Positions 27,600 through 39,625 of a DNA stretch of 64,000 bases are shown piece by piece. Within the stretch, counting starts at the first letter, position 1. The number at the start of each line of letters is the position of its first letter. The stretch is from JACKBK01 sp963707275 (lineage in GTDB: Bacteria > Chloroflexota > Anaerolineae > JAAEKA01): positions 1,116,001 through 1,180,000 of the forward strand of contig CAVPPH010000001.1 of NCBI GenBank assembly GCA_963707275.1. Reading direction: 5' to 3'. The translations under genes were made by a program, and so were the position numbers. Below the pieces are notes generated by a model. The model had not been told where the DNA came from. It saw nothing but the letters and a program-made list of their open reading frames with translations, and did not search any database.

Positions 27600-30500
27600 T
27601 TAGATCGGCCGGCGTCGTTGCCGGCGCAAGCCTGCCATCGCAGCCATCACGATCGCAGATGCCACAACGATCCACCAGCCCGCCACGCCGGCCAGCGGCT
27701 CGCTCGTTGCATCCAGGCCATCCAGCCGCACCGCGGTCGGCGTCTGCACCGTCACGCTGACCGGGCCGTGCAGCGTCGTCGCGCCGCCGAGGTCGATGTC
27801 CTCCAGCCAGTACCAGTAGGTCTGGCCGGCCTCGACGTCGTCGTCGTCGTAGGTGTAGATATAGCCTTGGGCTGAACCCGGTCCTTGGGAGGGCACATAG
27901 GCCAGCAGTTCGCCGACCGGGGCAGGCATCGTGTTGCGATAGAGATTGAAGCCGGCGTTGTTCAGTTCGCTGACCGTCTCCCAGGTGACCTGTACCTGTC
28001 CACTCACCTGTAGCGCGCCGAAGTCTTCCAGCGTTACTGCCGGCGGAACATGGTCGATCTGAATCTCGTCAATAAGCGGTGTGCGTACCGGCGACAGCGA
28101 GCGCAGCTCGGCCCGCCAGCGTAGGTCCATGCCGCTGGTCGGGAAGACGAAGTTGACGCCCTGTCGCACCTGGTACCACTTGCCACCACTGTTATTGCTC
28201 ATGAAGTAGGTAACGTCCGTGTTGTCCACCGGAACGCGGCCCTCAGCACCTGGTGGCAGAATGGTGACAGCCGTCAGCGTAGCGTTGGTGATGTTCGATG
28301 TCTCTGTGTCGACCCGAAGCGAAGTTGCTTGCCCGTGACCGGTGTCGTAGAGCAAGCGTTGGTATAGACGGTTGTGCGGACTCCAATTGCCAGCGACGAC
28401 GTCCAGGTCGCCGTCGCCGTCCACATACCCCAACGCCACCGATCTTGTGGTGTACCCAATCCAATCGTCGCTGAGGTCTTCGCCCGTCACTCCGATAAAG
28501 GGATCGACCGACCCGTTGTTCAAGTAGAGCCGATTGGCACTGCCGAAATCGCCAGCAACCATATCCAGATCGCCGTCGCCATCTACGTCCCCTAGCGCCA
28601 CCGAGAACGTTCTGCGCTCATCGGCGCTAACTTCCACACCCGTAACCCCGAGGAAGGGATCGACCGTCCCGTTGTTCAGGTACAGCCGGTTGACACCGAC
28701 ACTGTTGCCAGCGACCACATCCAAATCGCCGTCACTGTCGACATCCCCCAACGCCACCGAAACCGTCCAGTCAGCATCGGTGCCGATGTCAACACCGATC
28801 ACCGCGGCAAATGGATCCGTCGTCCCGTTGTTCAAGTACAGCCGGTTGCGCTGGTTTTGATTGCCGACGATCAGATCCAGATCGCCGTCGCTATCTGCGT
28901 CCCCCAGCGCCACTGAATACGTTTGGTACGCGTCAGTGCTGATGTCCACACCCGTTACTCCAGCGAAAGGATTGGTCGTCCCGTTGTTCAGGTACAGCCG
29001 GTTAGCTCCAGTGTAGTTGCCGGCAACAAGGTCCAAATTGCCATCGCCATCCACGTCCCCCAACGTCACCGAAACCGTCCAGTCCATATCGGCGCTTATG
29101 TCGGCACCTGTCACTCCATCGAAGGGATTGGCCGTCCCGTTGTTCAGGTACAATCGGTTGGCTTGGCCAACATTGCCGGTGACCAGATCCAGATCGCCAT
29201 CACCGTCCACATCCCCCAACACTACCGAGTATGTATACTGCACATCGGGACTGATTTGCGTGCCCATCACTCCGGCGAAGGGAGTTACCGTCCCGTTGTT
29301 CAGATACAACTGGTTAGTCTCGCGATAATTGCCGGCGACAACATCCAGATCGCCGTCGCCGTCCAGATCCCCCAGCGCCACTGAGAGTGTGTTGTACGCA
29401 TCGGCGCTGATATCCGTACCTGCCCAGCCAACCACCGGGCTTGGATAAACCTGATTCAAGTATAGCTGGCTAACCCGAAATACTATGCCCTCGATGAGAT
29501 CCAGATCGCCGTCGCTGTCCACATCCCCCATAGCCACGGTAGTCGTCGAATAGCTATTGGCGGTGATGTTGCTGCCTTCTACACCGTCCCACGGATCAGC
29601 CGTACCGTTATTGAGATAGAGCTGGTTGGCATGACCATAATCCCCGGTGACGAGATCGAGGTCGCCGTCGACATCCACATCTCCCAATACAACAAACTGT
29701 GTCTTGTAGCTACGGGTAGTAATGACAATACTGCTAACGTTGTTCCACGGGTTGTCCGTGCCATTGTTAAGATATAGCCGATTGGGTTGGTTCCAGTTTC
29801 CGGAAACGAGGTCCAAATCGCCGTCACCATCCACATCCCCCAGAACGATTGAGCTTGTATCGGAGATATCGGTGGTGATGTCGCTGCCGCTGACACCATT
29901 CCAGGGGTCAGACGTACCGTTGTTGAGGTAGAGCCGGTTGGTCTGGCCGTTGCGGTTCCCAACAACAAGATCGAGGTCGCCGTCGCCGTCCACATCTCCC
30001 AGGGCTACGGAGGTCGTATTGCGAAGGTCAGCAGAGATGCTACTGCCACTAACACCGTTCCAGGGGTCATTCGTGCCATTGTTAAGGTAGAGCCGGTTAG
30101 CCTGCTGATAGTTCCCGACGACGAGATCGAGGTCACCGTCGCGATCCACATCTCCCAAGGCCATCGAACGCGTCACATGGCTATCGACGGTGATCTCGCG
30201 GCCGCTGACGCCCTCCCAAGGGTCGGCCGTGCCATTGTTCAGGAACAAATAGTTGGTCGCGCCGCGTATATTCCCGTCGTTGACGTCAAGGTTTCCGGTG
30301 ACGAGGTCAACATCCCCGTCGCCGTCCACATCTCCCAGAACCACGGAAGACGTGTAGTGCGTATCAGTGCCGATATCGCTGCCATTGACGCCGTTCCAGG
30401 GATCGGACGTGCCGTTGTTGAGGTAGAGCCGGTTGACCACACCTTCATAGTTCCCGGCGACGAAGTCCAGATCGCCGTCGCCGTCCACGTCCCCCAAGGC

Positions 30501-31331
30501 CACTGAGGTCAGATCGAAACAGTTGGCAGTGATGTCGCTGCCGCTGACACCGTTCCACGGATTGACCGTGCCGTCGTTGCGGTAGAACCGATTGGCCTGG
30601 CCGTAGTTCCCAGCGACGAGGTCGAGGTCATCATCGCCATCCACGTCCCCCAAAGCCACGGATTCCGTAAAGTGATTGTCGCCGGTGATGTCACTGCTGC
30701 TGACGCCGTTCCAGGGACCTTCCGTACCGTTATTGAGGTAGAGCCGGTTGGGCTGTGCGCTGTTCCCGATGACGAGGTCAAGGTCACCATCGCCATCCAC
30801 ATCCCCCAAGATCACAGAACGTGTCATGTGGCTATCAATGGTGATATCGCTGCCGCTGACGCCATCCCAGGGGTTTGCAGTACCGTTGTTGAGGTAGAGC
30901 CGATTGGTCTGTTGGTAGTTCCCAACGACGAGATCGAGGTCGCCGTCACCATCTACATCGCCTAGAGCAATGGAACGCGTCGCTTGGTTGTCGGCAGTGA
31001 TATCGCTGCCACTGACACCGTTCCAGGGGTCGGACGTGCCGTTGTTGAGGTAAAGCCGATTGTTACCATCGTTCCCGGCGACAAGATCGAGGTCGCCATC
31101 GTTGTCCACATCTCCTAGCGCCACGGAGAGCGTACTGTGGTTGTCAGCGGTGATGTCGCTTCCACTGACGCCGTTCCAGGGATCGGACGTGCCGTTGTTG
31201 AGGTAGAGCCGGTTGACTTGTTGATAATTACCGACGACAAGATCGAGGTCGCCGTCGCCATCCACATCCCCCAAGGCCAAAGAGTCCGTAGAATGACCGT
31301 CGGCGGTGATGTCGATGCCGCTAACACCATT
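27600..31331 (-). CDS. FG-GAP/VCBS-repeat surface protein, N-terminus missing
   Basis: About 1,243 codons without a break. Nineteen tandem repeats of about 51 residues share the consensus VALGDVDGDGDLDLVAGN, then ANRLYLNNGT, then PWNGVSGSDIT. The DxDGDGDLD loop is a calcium-binding FG-GAP blade, so several seven-bladed propellers or one long filament are possible. Then come a PPGAEGRV region, an Fn3-like module (QVTWETVSELNNAGFNLYR) and a C-terminal TM helix with an Arg-rich tail (AGLRRQRRRPI), a surface anchor. The open frame begins inside a repeat: the codon expected to be Trp (NPW-NG) is TGA at 31334-31332. No signal peptide exists before purH ends at 31405, so the 5' part is lost or misassembled. 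Confidence 0.85.
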   Translation of the reverse strand, partial: NGVSGIDITADGHSTDSLALGDVDGDGDLDLVVGNYQQVNRLYLNNGTSDPWNGVSGSDITADNHSTLSVALGDVDNDGDLDLVAGNDGNNRLYLNNGTSDPWNGVSGSDITADNQATRSIALGDVDGDGDLDLVVGNYQQTNRLYLNNGTANPWDGVSGSDITIDSHMTRSVILGDVDGDGDLDLVIGNSAQPNRLYLNNGTEGPWNGVSSSDITGDNHFTESVALGDVDGDDDLDLVAGNYGQANRFYRNDGTVNPWNGVSGSDITANCFDLTSVALGDVDGDGDLDFVAGNYEGVVNRLYLNNGTSDPWNGVNGSDIGTDTHYTSSVVLGDVDGDGDVDLVTGNLDVNDGNIRGATNYLFLNNGTADPWEGVSGREITVDSHVTRSMALGDVDRDGDLDLVVGNYQQANRLYLNNGTNDPWNGVSGSSISADLRNTTSVALGDVDGDGDLDLVVGNRNGQTNRLYLNNGTSDPWNGVSGSDITTDISDTSSIVLGDVDGDGDLDLVSGNWNQPNRLYLNNGTDNPWNNVSSIVITTRSYKTQFVVLGDVDVDGDLDLVTGDYGHANQLYLNNGTADPWDGVEGSNITANSYSTTTVAMGDVDSDGDLDLIEGIVFRVSQLYLNQVYPSPVVGWAGTDISADAYNTLSVALGDLDGDGDLDVVAGNYRETNQLYLNNGTVTPFAGVMGTQISPDVQYTYSVVLGDVDGDGDLDLVTGNVGQANRLYLNNGTANPFDGVTGADISADMDWTVSVTLGDVDGDGNLDLVAGNYTGANRLYLNNGTTNPFAGVTGVDISTDAYQTYSVALGDADSDGDLDLIVGNQNQRNRLYLNNGTTDPFAAVIGVDIGTDADWTVSVALGDVDSDGDLDVVAGNSVGVNRLYLNNGTVDPFLGVTGVEVSADERRTFSVALGDVDGDGDLDMVAGDFGSANRLYLNNGSVDPFIGVTGEDLSDDWIGYTTRSVALGYVDGDGDLDVVAGNWSPHNRLYQRLLYDTGHGQATSLRVDTETSNITNATLTAVTILPPGAEGRVPVDNTDVTYFMSNNSGGKWYQVRQGVNFVFPTSGMDLRWRAELRSLSPVRTPLIDEIQIDHVPPAVTLEDFGALQVSGQVQVTWETVSELNNAGFNLYRNTMPAPVGELLAYVPSQGPGSAQGYIYTYDDDDVEAGQTYWYWLEDIDLGGATTLHGPVSVTVQTPTAVRLDGLDATSEPLAGVAGWWIVVASAIVMAAMAGLRRQRRRPI

Positions 31332-31404
31332 TCAAAAACATCGCTTAGGTATTGGCGGAGCAGCGTCGCTTCCGTCCCCAGCGAGGCGCCGACGGCTCAA
31401 CGAA

Positions 31405-32944
31405 CTACCGATGATCGATCAATGCCTGAAGTGCCGGTGCCCCTGTGAAGCACATGGCCAGCCCCAGCCGGTTGCAGGCGGCGATGACGTCGTCGTCGCG
31501 CACGGAGCCGCCCGGCTGCACCACGGCGCTGATGCCGTATTCGGCCGCGGCCTCGATGCCGTCGGCGAAGGGGAAGAAGGCGTCCGACGCCATCACCGCG
31601 CCGCGGGCGCGCTCGCCGGCGCGCCGGCCGGCCAGATGCACCGAGTTCGACCCGGCTCATCTGCCCCGCGCCGACGCCGACCGTCATCTGGCCGCTGGCG
31701 TAGACGATGGCGTTGGATTTGGTGTGCTTGGCGACCCGCCAGGCGAAGTCGAGGCTGGCCAGCTCGGCCGCGCTGGGCTGGCGCATGGTCACCACCTGCC
31801 ACGCCGCAGCCGGCTCGATCTGCGCGTCGGGCGTCTGCGCCAGCAGCCCGCCCTCGATGGTGCGCAGCGCCAGGCCGGAGGCGGCCAGCGCCGCGGGCTG
31901 CAAAATGCGCAGGTTCTTCTTGCGCCGGAACCGCTCCAGCGCGTCGGCGTCGTAGTCGGGCGCGATGACGACCTCGACGAACAGGTCAGCCATGGCCTCG
32001 GCCAGCGCCAGATCGGCGGTGCGGTTGACGGCGACGATGCTGCCGAAGGCCGACACCGGGTCCGACGCCAGCGCATCGGGCCACGCCTCGGCCAGCGTCG
32101 CCGCGCTGGCCACGCCGCACGGGTTGGTGTGCTTGATGATGCAGACCGTCGGCGCGTCGAACTCCTGCGCCAGCCCCCAGGCGCCGTCCATGTCGAGCCA
32201 GTTGTTGTAGCTCATGGCCTTGCCGCCCAGCAGCTCGAAAGCAGCCGCCTGGCCGGCCGGCCTATAAAGCGCAGCGGCCTGGTGCGGGTTCTCGCCGTAA
32301 CGCAGGGTGTCGACGCGCGCGTAGGCAGAGGTTGAGGGTGTCGGGGAATGGGTTGAGCGGCTCGGCGACGCCGGCCAGCCAGCCGGCAATGGCGGCGTCG
32401 TAGCTGGCGGTGTGCTGAAAGGCTTTCAGCGCCAGCCGGCGGCGGGTGTCCGCGTCCGGCCCGCCTGCCCGCAGGTCGTCCAGCACGCGCGGCATAGTCG
32501 CCGGGATCGCAGACCACGATGACGCTCTCGAAGTTCTTGGCCGCGGCGCGCAGCAGCGTCACCCCGCCGATGTCGATCTGCTCGACGGCTTCCGCCTCGC
32601 TCACAGCCGGGTCGGCCACGGTGCTTTGGAACGGGTAGAGGTTGCACACCACCAGATCGATGGGCGCCAGGCCGTGCGCGTCCAGCTCGGCCAGGTGTTC
32701 CGGGGTTCGCCGTGCCAGAATGCCGCCATGCACGGCCGGATGCAGCGTCTTGACCCGCCCGCCCAGTATCTCCGGGAAGCCGGTCACGTCGCTGACGTCG
32801 CTGACGTCCAGCCCGGCCGCGCGCAGCGTCCTGGCCGTGCCGCCGCTGGCGATCAGGTCCCAGCCCAGCGCGCGCCAGCCCGCGGGCGAATTCCTCCAAT
32901 CCCGTCTTGTCGGAAACGCTGATCAGCGCTCGATGGTTGGCCAT
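31405..32944 (-). CDS. purH: bifunctional AICAR transformylase / IMP cyclohydrolase (multiply frameshifted)
   Basis: PurH does the last two steps of IMP synthesis. The N-terminal cyclohydrolase domain begins MANHRALISVSDKTGLEEFARGL and continues TGFPEILGGRVKTLHPAVHGGIL, NLYPFQ and EQIDIGGVTLLRAAAKN. The transformylase domain has LRYGENPHQ, NNWLDMDGAW, the catalytic KHTNPCG, SDPVSAFGSIVAVN, the AKHTKSNAIVYA stretch, and ends SDAFFPFADGIEAA, VVQPGGSVRDDDVI and GLAMCFTGAPAL. About four or five frameshifts (near 32870, 32480, 32340, 31650) divide it. The restored length is about 510 residues. It overlaps the end of the HAD gene by 22 bp. Confidence 0.93.
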
Positions 32945-33795
32945 AGGTCGTTGTCGCTTCCCTCGGACTCCAGTTCACCGGCCAGATCGTCGCCGTCGCC
33001 ATAATCAGCCGCCGAAGCAGGCTCGCCGGCCAGCAGACCCGCGCCCGCGACGGCATTGGTCATCAACGCGGCCAGCGCAGCCGTATCCAGCCGCGCGCCA
33101 TCGCCGCTCCTGCCGCCGATCGCGACCACCTCGTCCAGCGATACTTCCTGCAAGCCGGCCAGCGCGGCCAATGCCCACTCACGCGTCGCAGCCGCCGACC
33201 GCAGTTGCAGGGAGGCTGGATCAGACGAGCGGCTGACCGACAATCCGGCCGCGGGCAGCGCTGCCTGCAACGCGTCGAGCTTGGCGTCTGCCGCTTCGAC
33301 CGTCACCCGGTAAACCGGCCGGTCGAGGTAGCCACCGAGATCTGCGGAAATCTGCGGCCAGAGGCCGGTCTGGTCGATGGTAGAACGCACCAGCGATCCG
33401 ACCCGATTGGCGGCCCAGGCGTCGGCCCGCTCCAGCACGACCGGCGCCTTGGGCGCGCTGCGCTGCACCTGTTGCAGCAACTGCGCCAGAACGTCGCGAT
33501 CCAGTGGCTGGTCAAGCTGCGCCTTCTGGGTGGGAAAGTCGTAGATCAGTGCGCCATCAAAGGCGATCACCGGCGCGCCCAGCCCAAGCTGCGCCCAGTA
33601 GCGGTGGATGGCCTGCGGCGACAACGCCGATGCCAGCACCACCTTGACGCCCATGGCATGAGCCGCCCGCAGCGCACCTGCATCGAGCGGGTCGAGCACA
33701 CCTGCGGGCGTGACGATGCTGTCCAGATCGACAGCCATTAGGCGAAAGCGGGCAGCAGGCGAAATTGTTGTGGTTGGTAGGTTCCAGGTCGTCAT
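32923..33795 (-). CDS. HAD-superfamily (Cof-like) protein with degenerate motifs
   Basis: The fold resembles Cof-type sugar phosphatases. The first motif is FRLMAVDLDSIVTPAG, keeping both Asp of DxD. A motif II-like segment KVVLASALSPQA and the cap start GAPVIAFDGALIYD follow. The final acidic motif, normally GDxxND, reads AIGGRSGDGARLD, so the magnesium ligands are altered, and the lysine of motif III is probably an Arg (ATREWALAAL). The C-terminus is acidic and low in complexity. I start at ATG 33795 (MTTWNLPTTTISP), since a palindrome and non-family residues precede it. Activity is doubtful. It is translationally coupled to purH. Confidence 0.7.
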   Translation of the reverse strand: MTTWNLPTTTISPAARFRLMAVDLDSIVTPAGVLDPLDAGALRAAHAMGVKVVLASALSPQAIHRYWAQLGLGAPVIAFDGALIYDFPTQKAQLDQPLDRDVLAQLLQQVQRSAPKAPVVLERADAWAANRVGSLVRSTIDQTGLWPQISADLGGYLDRPVYRVTVEAADAKLDALQAALPAAGLSVSRSSDPASLQLRSAAATREWALAALAGLQEVSLDEVVAIGGRSGDGARLDTAALAALMTNAVAGAGLLAGEPASAADYGDGDDLAGELESEGSDNDLWPTIER

Positions 33796-33809
33796 GGTCG
33801 GTCCTCCAT

Positions 33810-33822
33810 CGTGACGGTCACG
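33810..33822. promoter_or_regulatory. 13-bp palindrome just upstream of the HAD-purH operon
   Basis: CGTGACGGTCACG matches the core of the two palindromes at 10779 and 10828 (GTGAC-N-GTCAC). It lies 15 bp before the ATG at 33795, where a bound protein would block expression. Confidence 0.4.
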
Positions 33823-33901
33823 GGCTGTTGCACGAGTGTCGTGCCGCGGCAATGTACCATAGGCCCACCCGGTTGTCAATCCAACCAGCAGCAGGGCCCG
33901 C

Positions 33902-33954
33902 TCGTAGCAAGCGCTTCAGCGCCCCGTTCCGGGGCGCTGAAGCGCTTGCTACGA
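33902..33954. repeat. perfect 24-bp hairpin in a divergent intergenic region
   Basis: Arms 33902-33925 and 33931-33954 are exact complements around GTTCC. It lies between divergent genes, so it cannot be a terminator for either. It resembles a REP-type element. Its arm also contains the palindrome AAGCGCTT. Confidence 0.65.
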
Positions 33955-34081
33955 ACCAATCCGCTTTGAAATTCCGGTCTTTTCTTTTGCCGGCACGCGC
34001 GAAAATGACTTTGTTTTGCGTTCAACAGAAATGTAACCCAATGCCAGCCACAATCACATAGAAAGGAGTGACGCCGACAAA

Positions 34082-34206
34082 AGTTGCCGGGCAACTGAGT
34101 TTGTAACACATTTCGTAACGATTTCGGAACGTGCGCCTGCTATGATCAGAACGTTGAACAATCGATGCGGCCGTCTGGCTGCATCATAGTATCCATCTAA
34201 CGGAGG
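34082..34206 (+). promoter_or_regulatory. upstream region of the ScyD-like gene
   Basis: A 15-bp palindrome (AGTTGCC-G-GGCAACT, 34082-34096) is followed by repeated GTAAC/CGTAAC words, a -10-like TATGAT (34141-34146) without a clear -35, and a strong ribosome-binding site GGAGG (34202-34206) before ATG 34215. Confidence 0.35.
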
Positions 34207-34214
34207 AAAACCCA

Positions 34215-35414
34215 ATGAAACGTGTCCGTCTTCATGTCGCAGTATCGCTGGCGTTGGCGTTGGTAATGCTGCTCGGCGCGGTACCTGGCGCCTTTGCCGG
34301 CCCGACCACACCAACTGCCAGCAACGACCCGTTCGTGCGCGCTGCCAACTATTTCAGGACCCACCGGATGCCCGAGGCCGCTATGCAGGTTCCGGCAGGA
34401 ATGCAGGTGCTGGGTACCGGCCTGAACAACGGCCGCGGCATCACCATCGGGCCGGATGGCGGCCTGTATATCGCCGAGAGCGGCAACGGCAATCCTGACA
34501 ACTGCGCCGAGCTCTTCCCCGGTTTCGAAGCCTGCGTCGGCGACAGCGGATCGGTCACGCGCATCGAAAACGGCGTTCAGGAACGCATCGCGACCGGTCT
34601 GCCCTCCTGGGCCGACAGCAGCGGCTTCGGCGCCAGCGGTCCGGCCGGCATCACATGGAAACCGCGTGACGCCTTCTTTGTAACAGTCGGCCTCGGCTTC
34701 GGTCTCAGCCCGGACGATCTGGCGGCGATCGATCCGATTGGCGGCTGGTTCGGCACCCTGATGCGCATGAACCCGGCCGGCTACTGGAACGTGCAGGCCG
34801 ACATCTACGGCTACGAGGCAGCGAGCAACCCCGATGGAGGCGAGATCGACACCAACCCGTACGGTGTAGTGGCCGTCCAGGGCCGCAACCGAATCGTCGC
34901 CGATGCTGGTGGTAACTCGCTGCTGAAGGTCAACAACAACGGCCACGTCTCCACGGTGGCCGTATTCCCGAACACCATGTTCCCCGGCGTCCCCTTCCCG
35001 GTGCAGGCCGTGCCAACGTCTGTAGTGCAGGGACCAGGCAACACATACTACGTTTCGCAGTTGGTCGGCTTCCCCTTCCCGGTCGGCGGCGCCAAGATCT
35101 ATCAGGTCTGGCCCAACGGATACATGCAGGTGGTAGCCGATGGGCTGTCGGCTGTGGTTGACCTCGCCACCGGACCAGATGGCAACCTGTATGCGGTTGA
35201 GATCGCCAATGACCTGTTTGCTTGTGAGACTGCCGGCGTGTGCGATGGCCGACTGTACAGAATCGATCCCAACACCGGAACCAAGACGATGCTGGCCAAC
35301 AACCTGCCTTACCCCGGCGGCGTAGCTGTTGACAGCAGCGGTGCAATCTATGTTACCCTGTTCAGCATCTTCCCCGAAGTCGCTGGCGGCGGCACGGTTG
35401 TACGCATGAACTAG
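34215..35414 (+). CDS. secreted ScyD/ScyE family beta-propeller protein
   Basis: A 399-residue exported protein with a clear signal peptide (MKRVRLHVAVSLALALVMLLGAVPGAFA, cleavage near AFA-GP). The mature part has NHL/SGL-like propeller strands: NNGRGITIGPDGGLYIAESG, NPYGVVAVQGRNRIVADAGGNSLLKVN, VVDLATGPDGNLYAVEIA and YPGGVAVDSSGAIYVTLFS. This pattern is that of the ScyD/ScyE family, named from scytonemin clusters of cyanobacteria but widespread and of unknown activity. No scytonemin genes are near. It is monocistronic, with its own leader and a terminator at 35527. Confidence 0.85.
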   Translation: MKRVRLHVAVSLALALVMLLGAVPGAFAGPTTPTASNDPFVRAANYFRTHRMPEAAMQVPAGMQVLGTGLNNGRGITIGPDGGLYIAESGNGNPDNCAELFPGFEACVGDSGSVTRIENGVQERIATGLPSWADSSGFGASGPAGITWKPRDAFFVTVGLGFGLSPDDLAAIDPIGGWFGTLMRMNPAGYWNVQADIYGYEAASNPDGGEIDTNPYGVVAVQGRNRIVADAGGNSLLKVNNNGHVSTVAVFPNTMFPGVPFPVQAVPTSVVQGPGNTYYVSQLVGFPFPVGGAKIYQVWPNGYMQVVADGLSAVVDLATGPDGNLYAVEIANDLFACETAGVCDGRLYRIDPNTGTKTMLANNLPYPGGVAVDSSGAIYVTLFSIFPEVAGGGTVVRMN

Positions 35415-35421
35415 GTGCAGA

Positions 35422-35518
35422 AGAAACCGGGGTTTTCGCTCTTGCAGGCAACGATCACGAACTGAACGAGGCTTGTGAGGGCGCTGAATTTGGATCGCAG
35501 ATGAAAAACCTGGTTTCT
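35422..35518. repeat. inverted repeat of the GAAACCAGGGGTTT type, copy 2
   Basis: AGAAACCGGGGTTTT (35422-35436) pairs imperfectly with AAAACCTGGTTTCT ending at 35518. It starts 8 bp after the stop of the ScyD-like gene and resembles the element at 27524-27585. Confidence 0.5.
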
Positions 35519-35526
35519 CAAACTAC

Positions 35527-35561
35527 AAAGCGGGACGCATCGCGTGATGCGTCCCGCTTTT
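35527..35561. terminator. bidirectional intrinsic terminator
   Basis: A perfect 15-bp stem (AAAGCGGGACGCATC and its complement, loop GCGT) has A-run and T-run flanks. It lies between the convergent ScyD-like gene and carB. Confidence 0.85.
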
Positions 35562-35589
35562 GGTTGATGCCCCAGGACGCCGGCTGCGG

Positions 35590-38965
<3,376 letters not shown>

Positions 38966-38992
38966 CGAGCTGCTCGCTGATCGGCTGCGCGG

Positions 38993-39442
38993 CTACTCGC
39001 CGGCAGGCCAAATCTGTTCGTAAGCGTCGGAGATGGCGGCTGCCAGCGCGTCGAGTTCACGGCGCGGTGGGCGCTGCGACCAGTCGGCGCTGATCCTGAA
39101 CTGATCGCCAGCGAAACGGGGAATGACGTGCAGATGGACGTGGAATACATCCTGCATGGCCGCTTCGCCGTCTGCCAGGAAGAGGTTGATTCCTTCGCAG
39201 GCAATGGTGGTGCGCCGGATCGCCGCCGCCGTGCGCTGCGCAATCTTGAACAGGTGCATACCGATCTCCTCGGGCAGATCGGTCAGACCAGCGGCGTGCA
39301 GGCGTGGAACCACCAGCACGTGTCCGGGATTGACCGGCCCGATGTCCATAAACGCGACGCAGATGTCGTCTTCAAAGAGAACGCTGCCGGGCGCGCGGTT
39401 GTCAACAATCGCGCAGAAGATGCATTCAGTCGTGGGTGTCAT
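38993..39442 (-). CDS. HIT family nucleotide hydrolase
   Basis: A 149-residue histidine-triad protein (HinT/FHIT superfamily) that hydrolyses phosphoramidates or dinucleoside polyphosphates. The start MTPTTECIFCAIVDNRAPGSVLFEDD and the strand PVNPGHVLVVPRLH are typical. The active-site triad is in DVFHVHLHVIPRF (HxHxHxx). The CxxC near the start often binds zinc in this branch. It is intact and lies just upstream of carB on the same strand, probably in one transcript. Confidence 0.95.
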   Translation of the reverse strand: MTPTTECIFCAIVDNRAPGSVLFEDDICVAFMDIGPVNPGHVLVVPRLHAAGLTDLPEEIGMHLFKIAQRTAAAIRRTTIACEGINLFLADGEAAMQDVFHVHLHVIPRFAGDQFRISADWSQRPPRRELDALAAAISDAYEQIWPAGE

Positions 39443-39527
39443 TCGGGCAGTCTACAACACGCGATCAGCCTTTGTCAAAGCAACAAGGGAGCCGCGAAAC
39501 GCGTCGATTTTCTTAAGGTAAACCCTA

Positions 39528-39590
39528 TTGACAAATGTGAATATTTGTGATATTTTGTGAATACACTACCGTGAATTTTGTATTCACATA
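39528..39590 (+). promoter_or_regulatory. promoter with TGTGA operator repeats for the catabolic cluster
   Basis: TTGACA (39528-39533) and TATTTT (39551-39556) are 17 bp apart. Three TGTGA words start at 39536, 39546 and 39556, exactly 10 bp apart, with a weaker CGTGA at 39570 and an inverted TCACA at 39584. They overlap the promoter and are placed for a multimeric regulator on one DNA face. The SorC protein at 55523 is the obvious candidate. Confidence 0.65.
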
Positions 39591-39625
39591 TGTGCACGCC
39601 ATCAATCGTCTATCCAAACTGGGAG

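Noticed and set aside
27600..31331. Regular repeats considered as a CRISPR array
   Set aside because: The period is about 153 bp, the repeats are coding and diverge at codon level, and no cas genes are present. They are FG-GAP blades.
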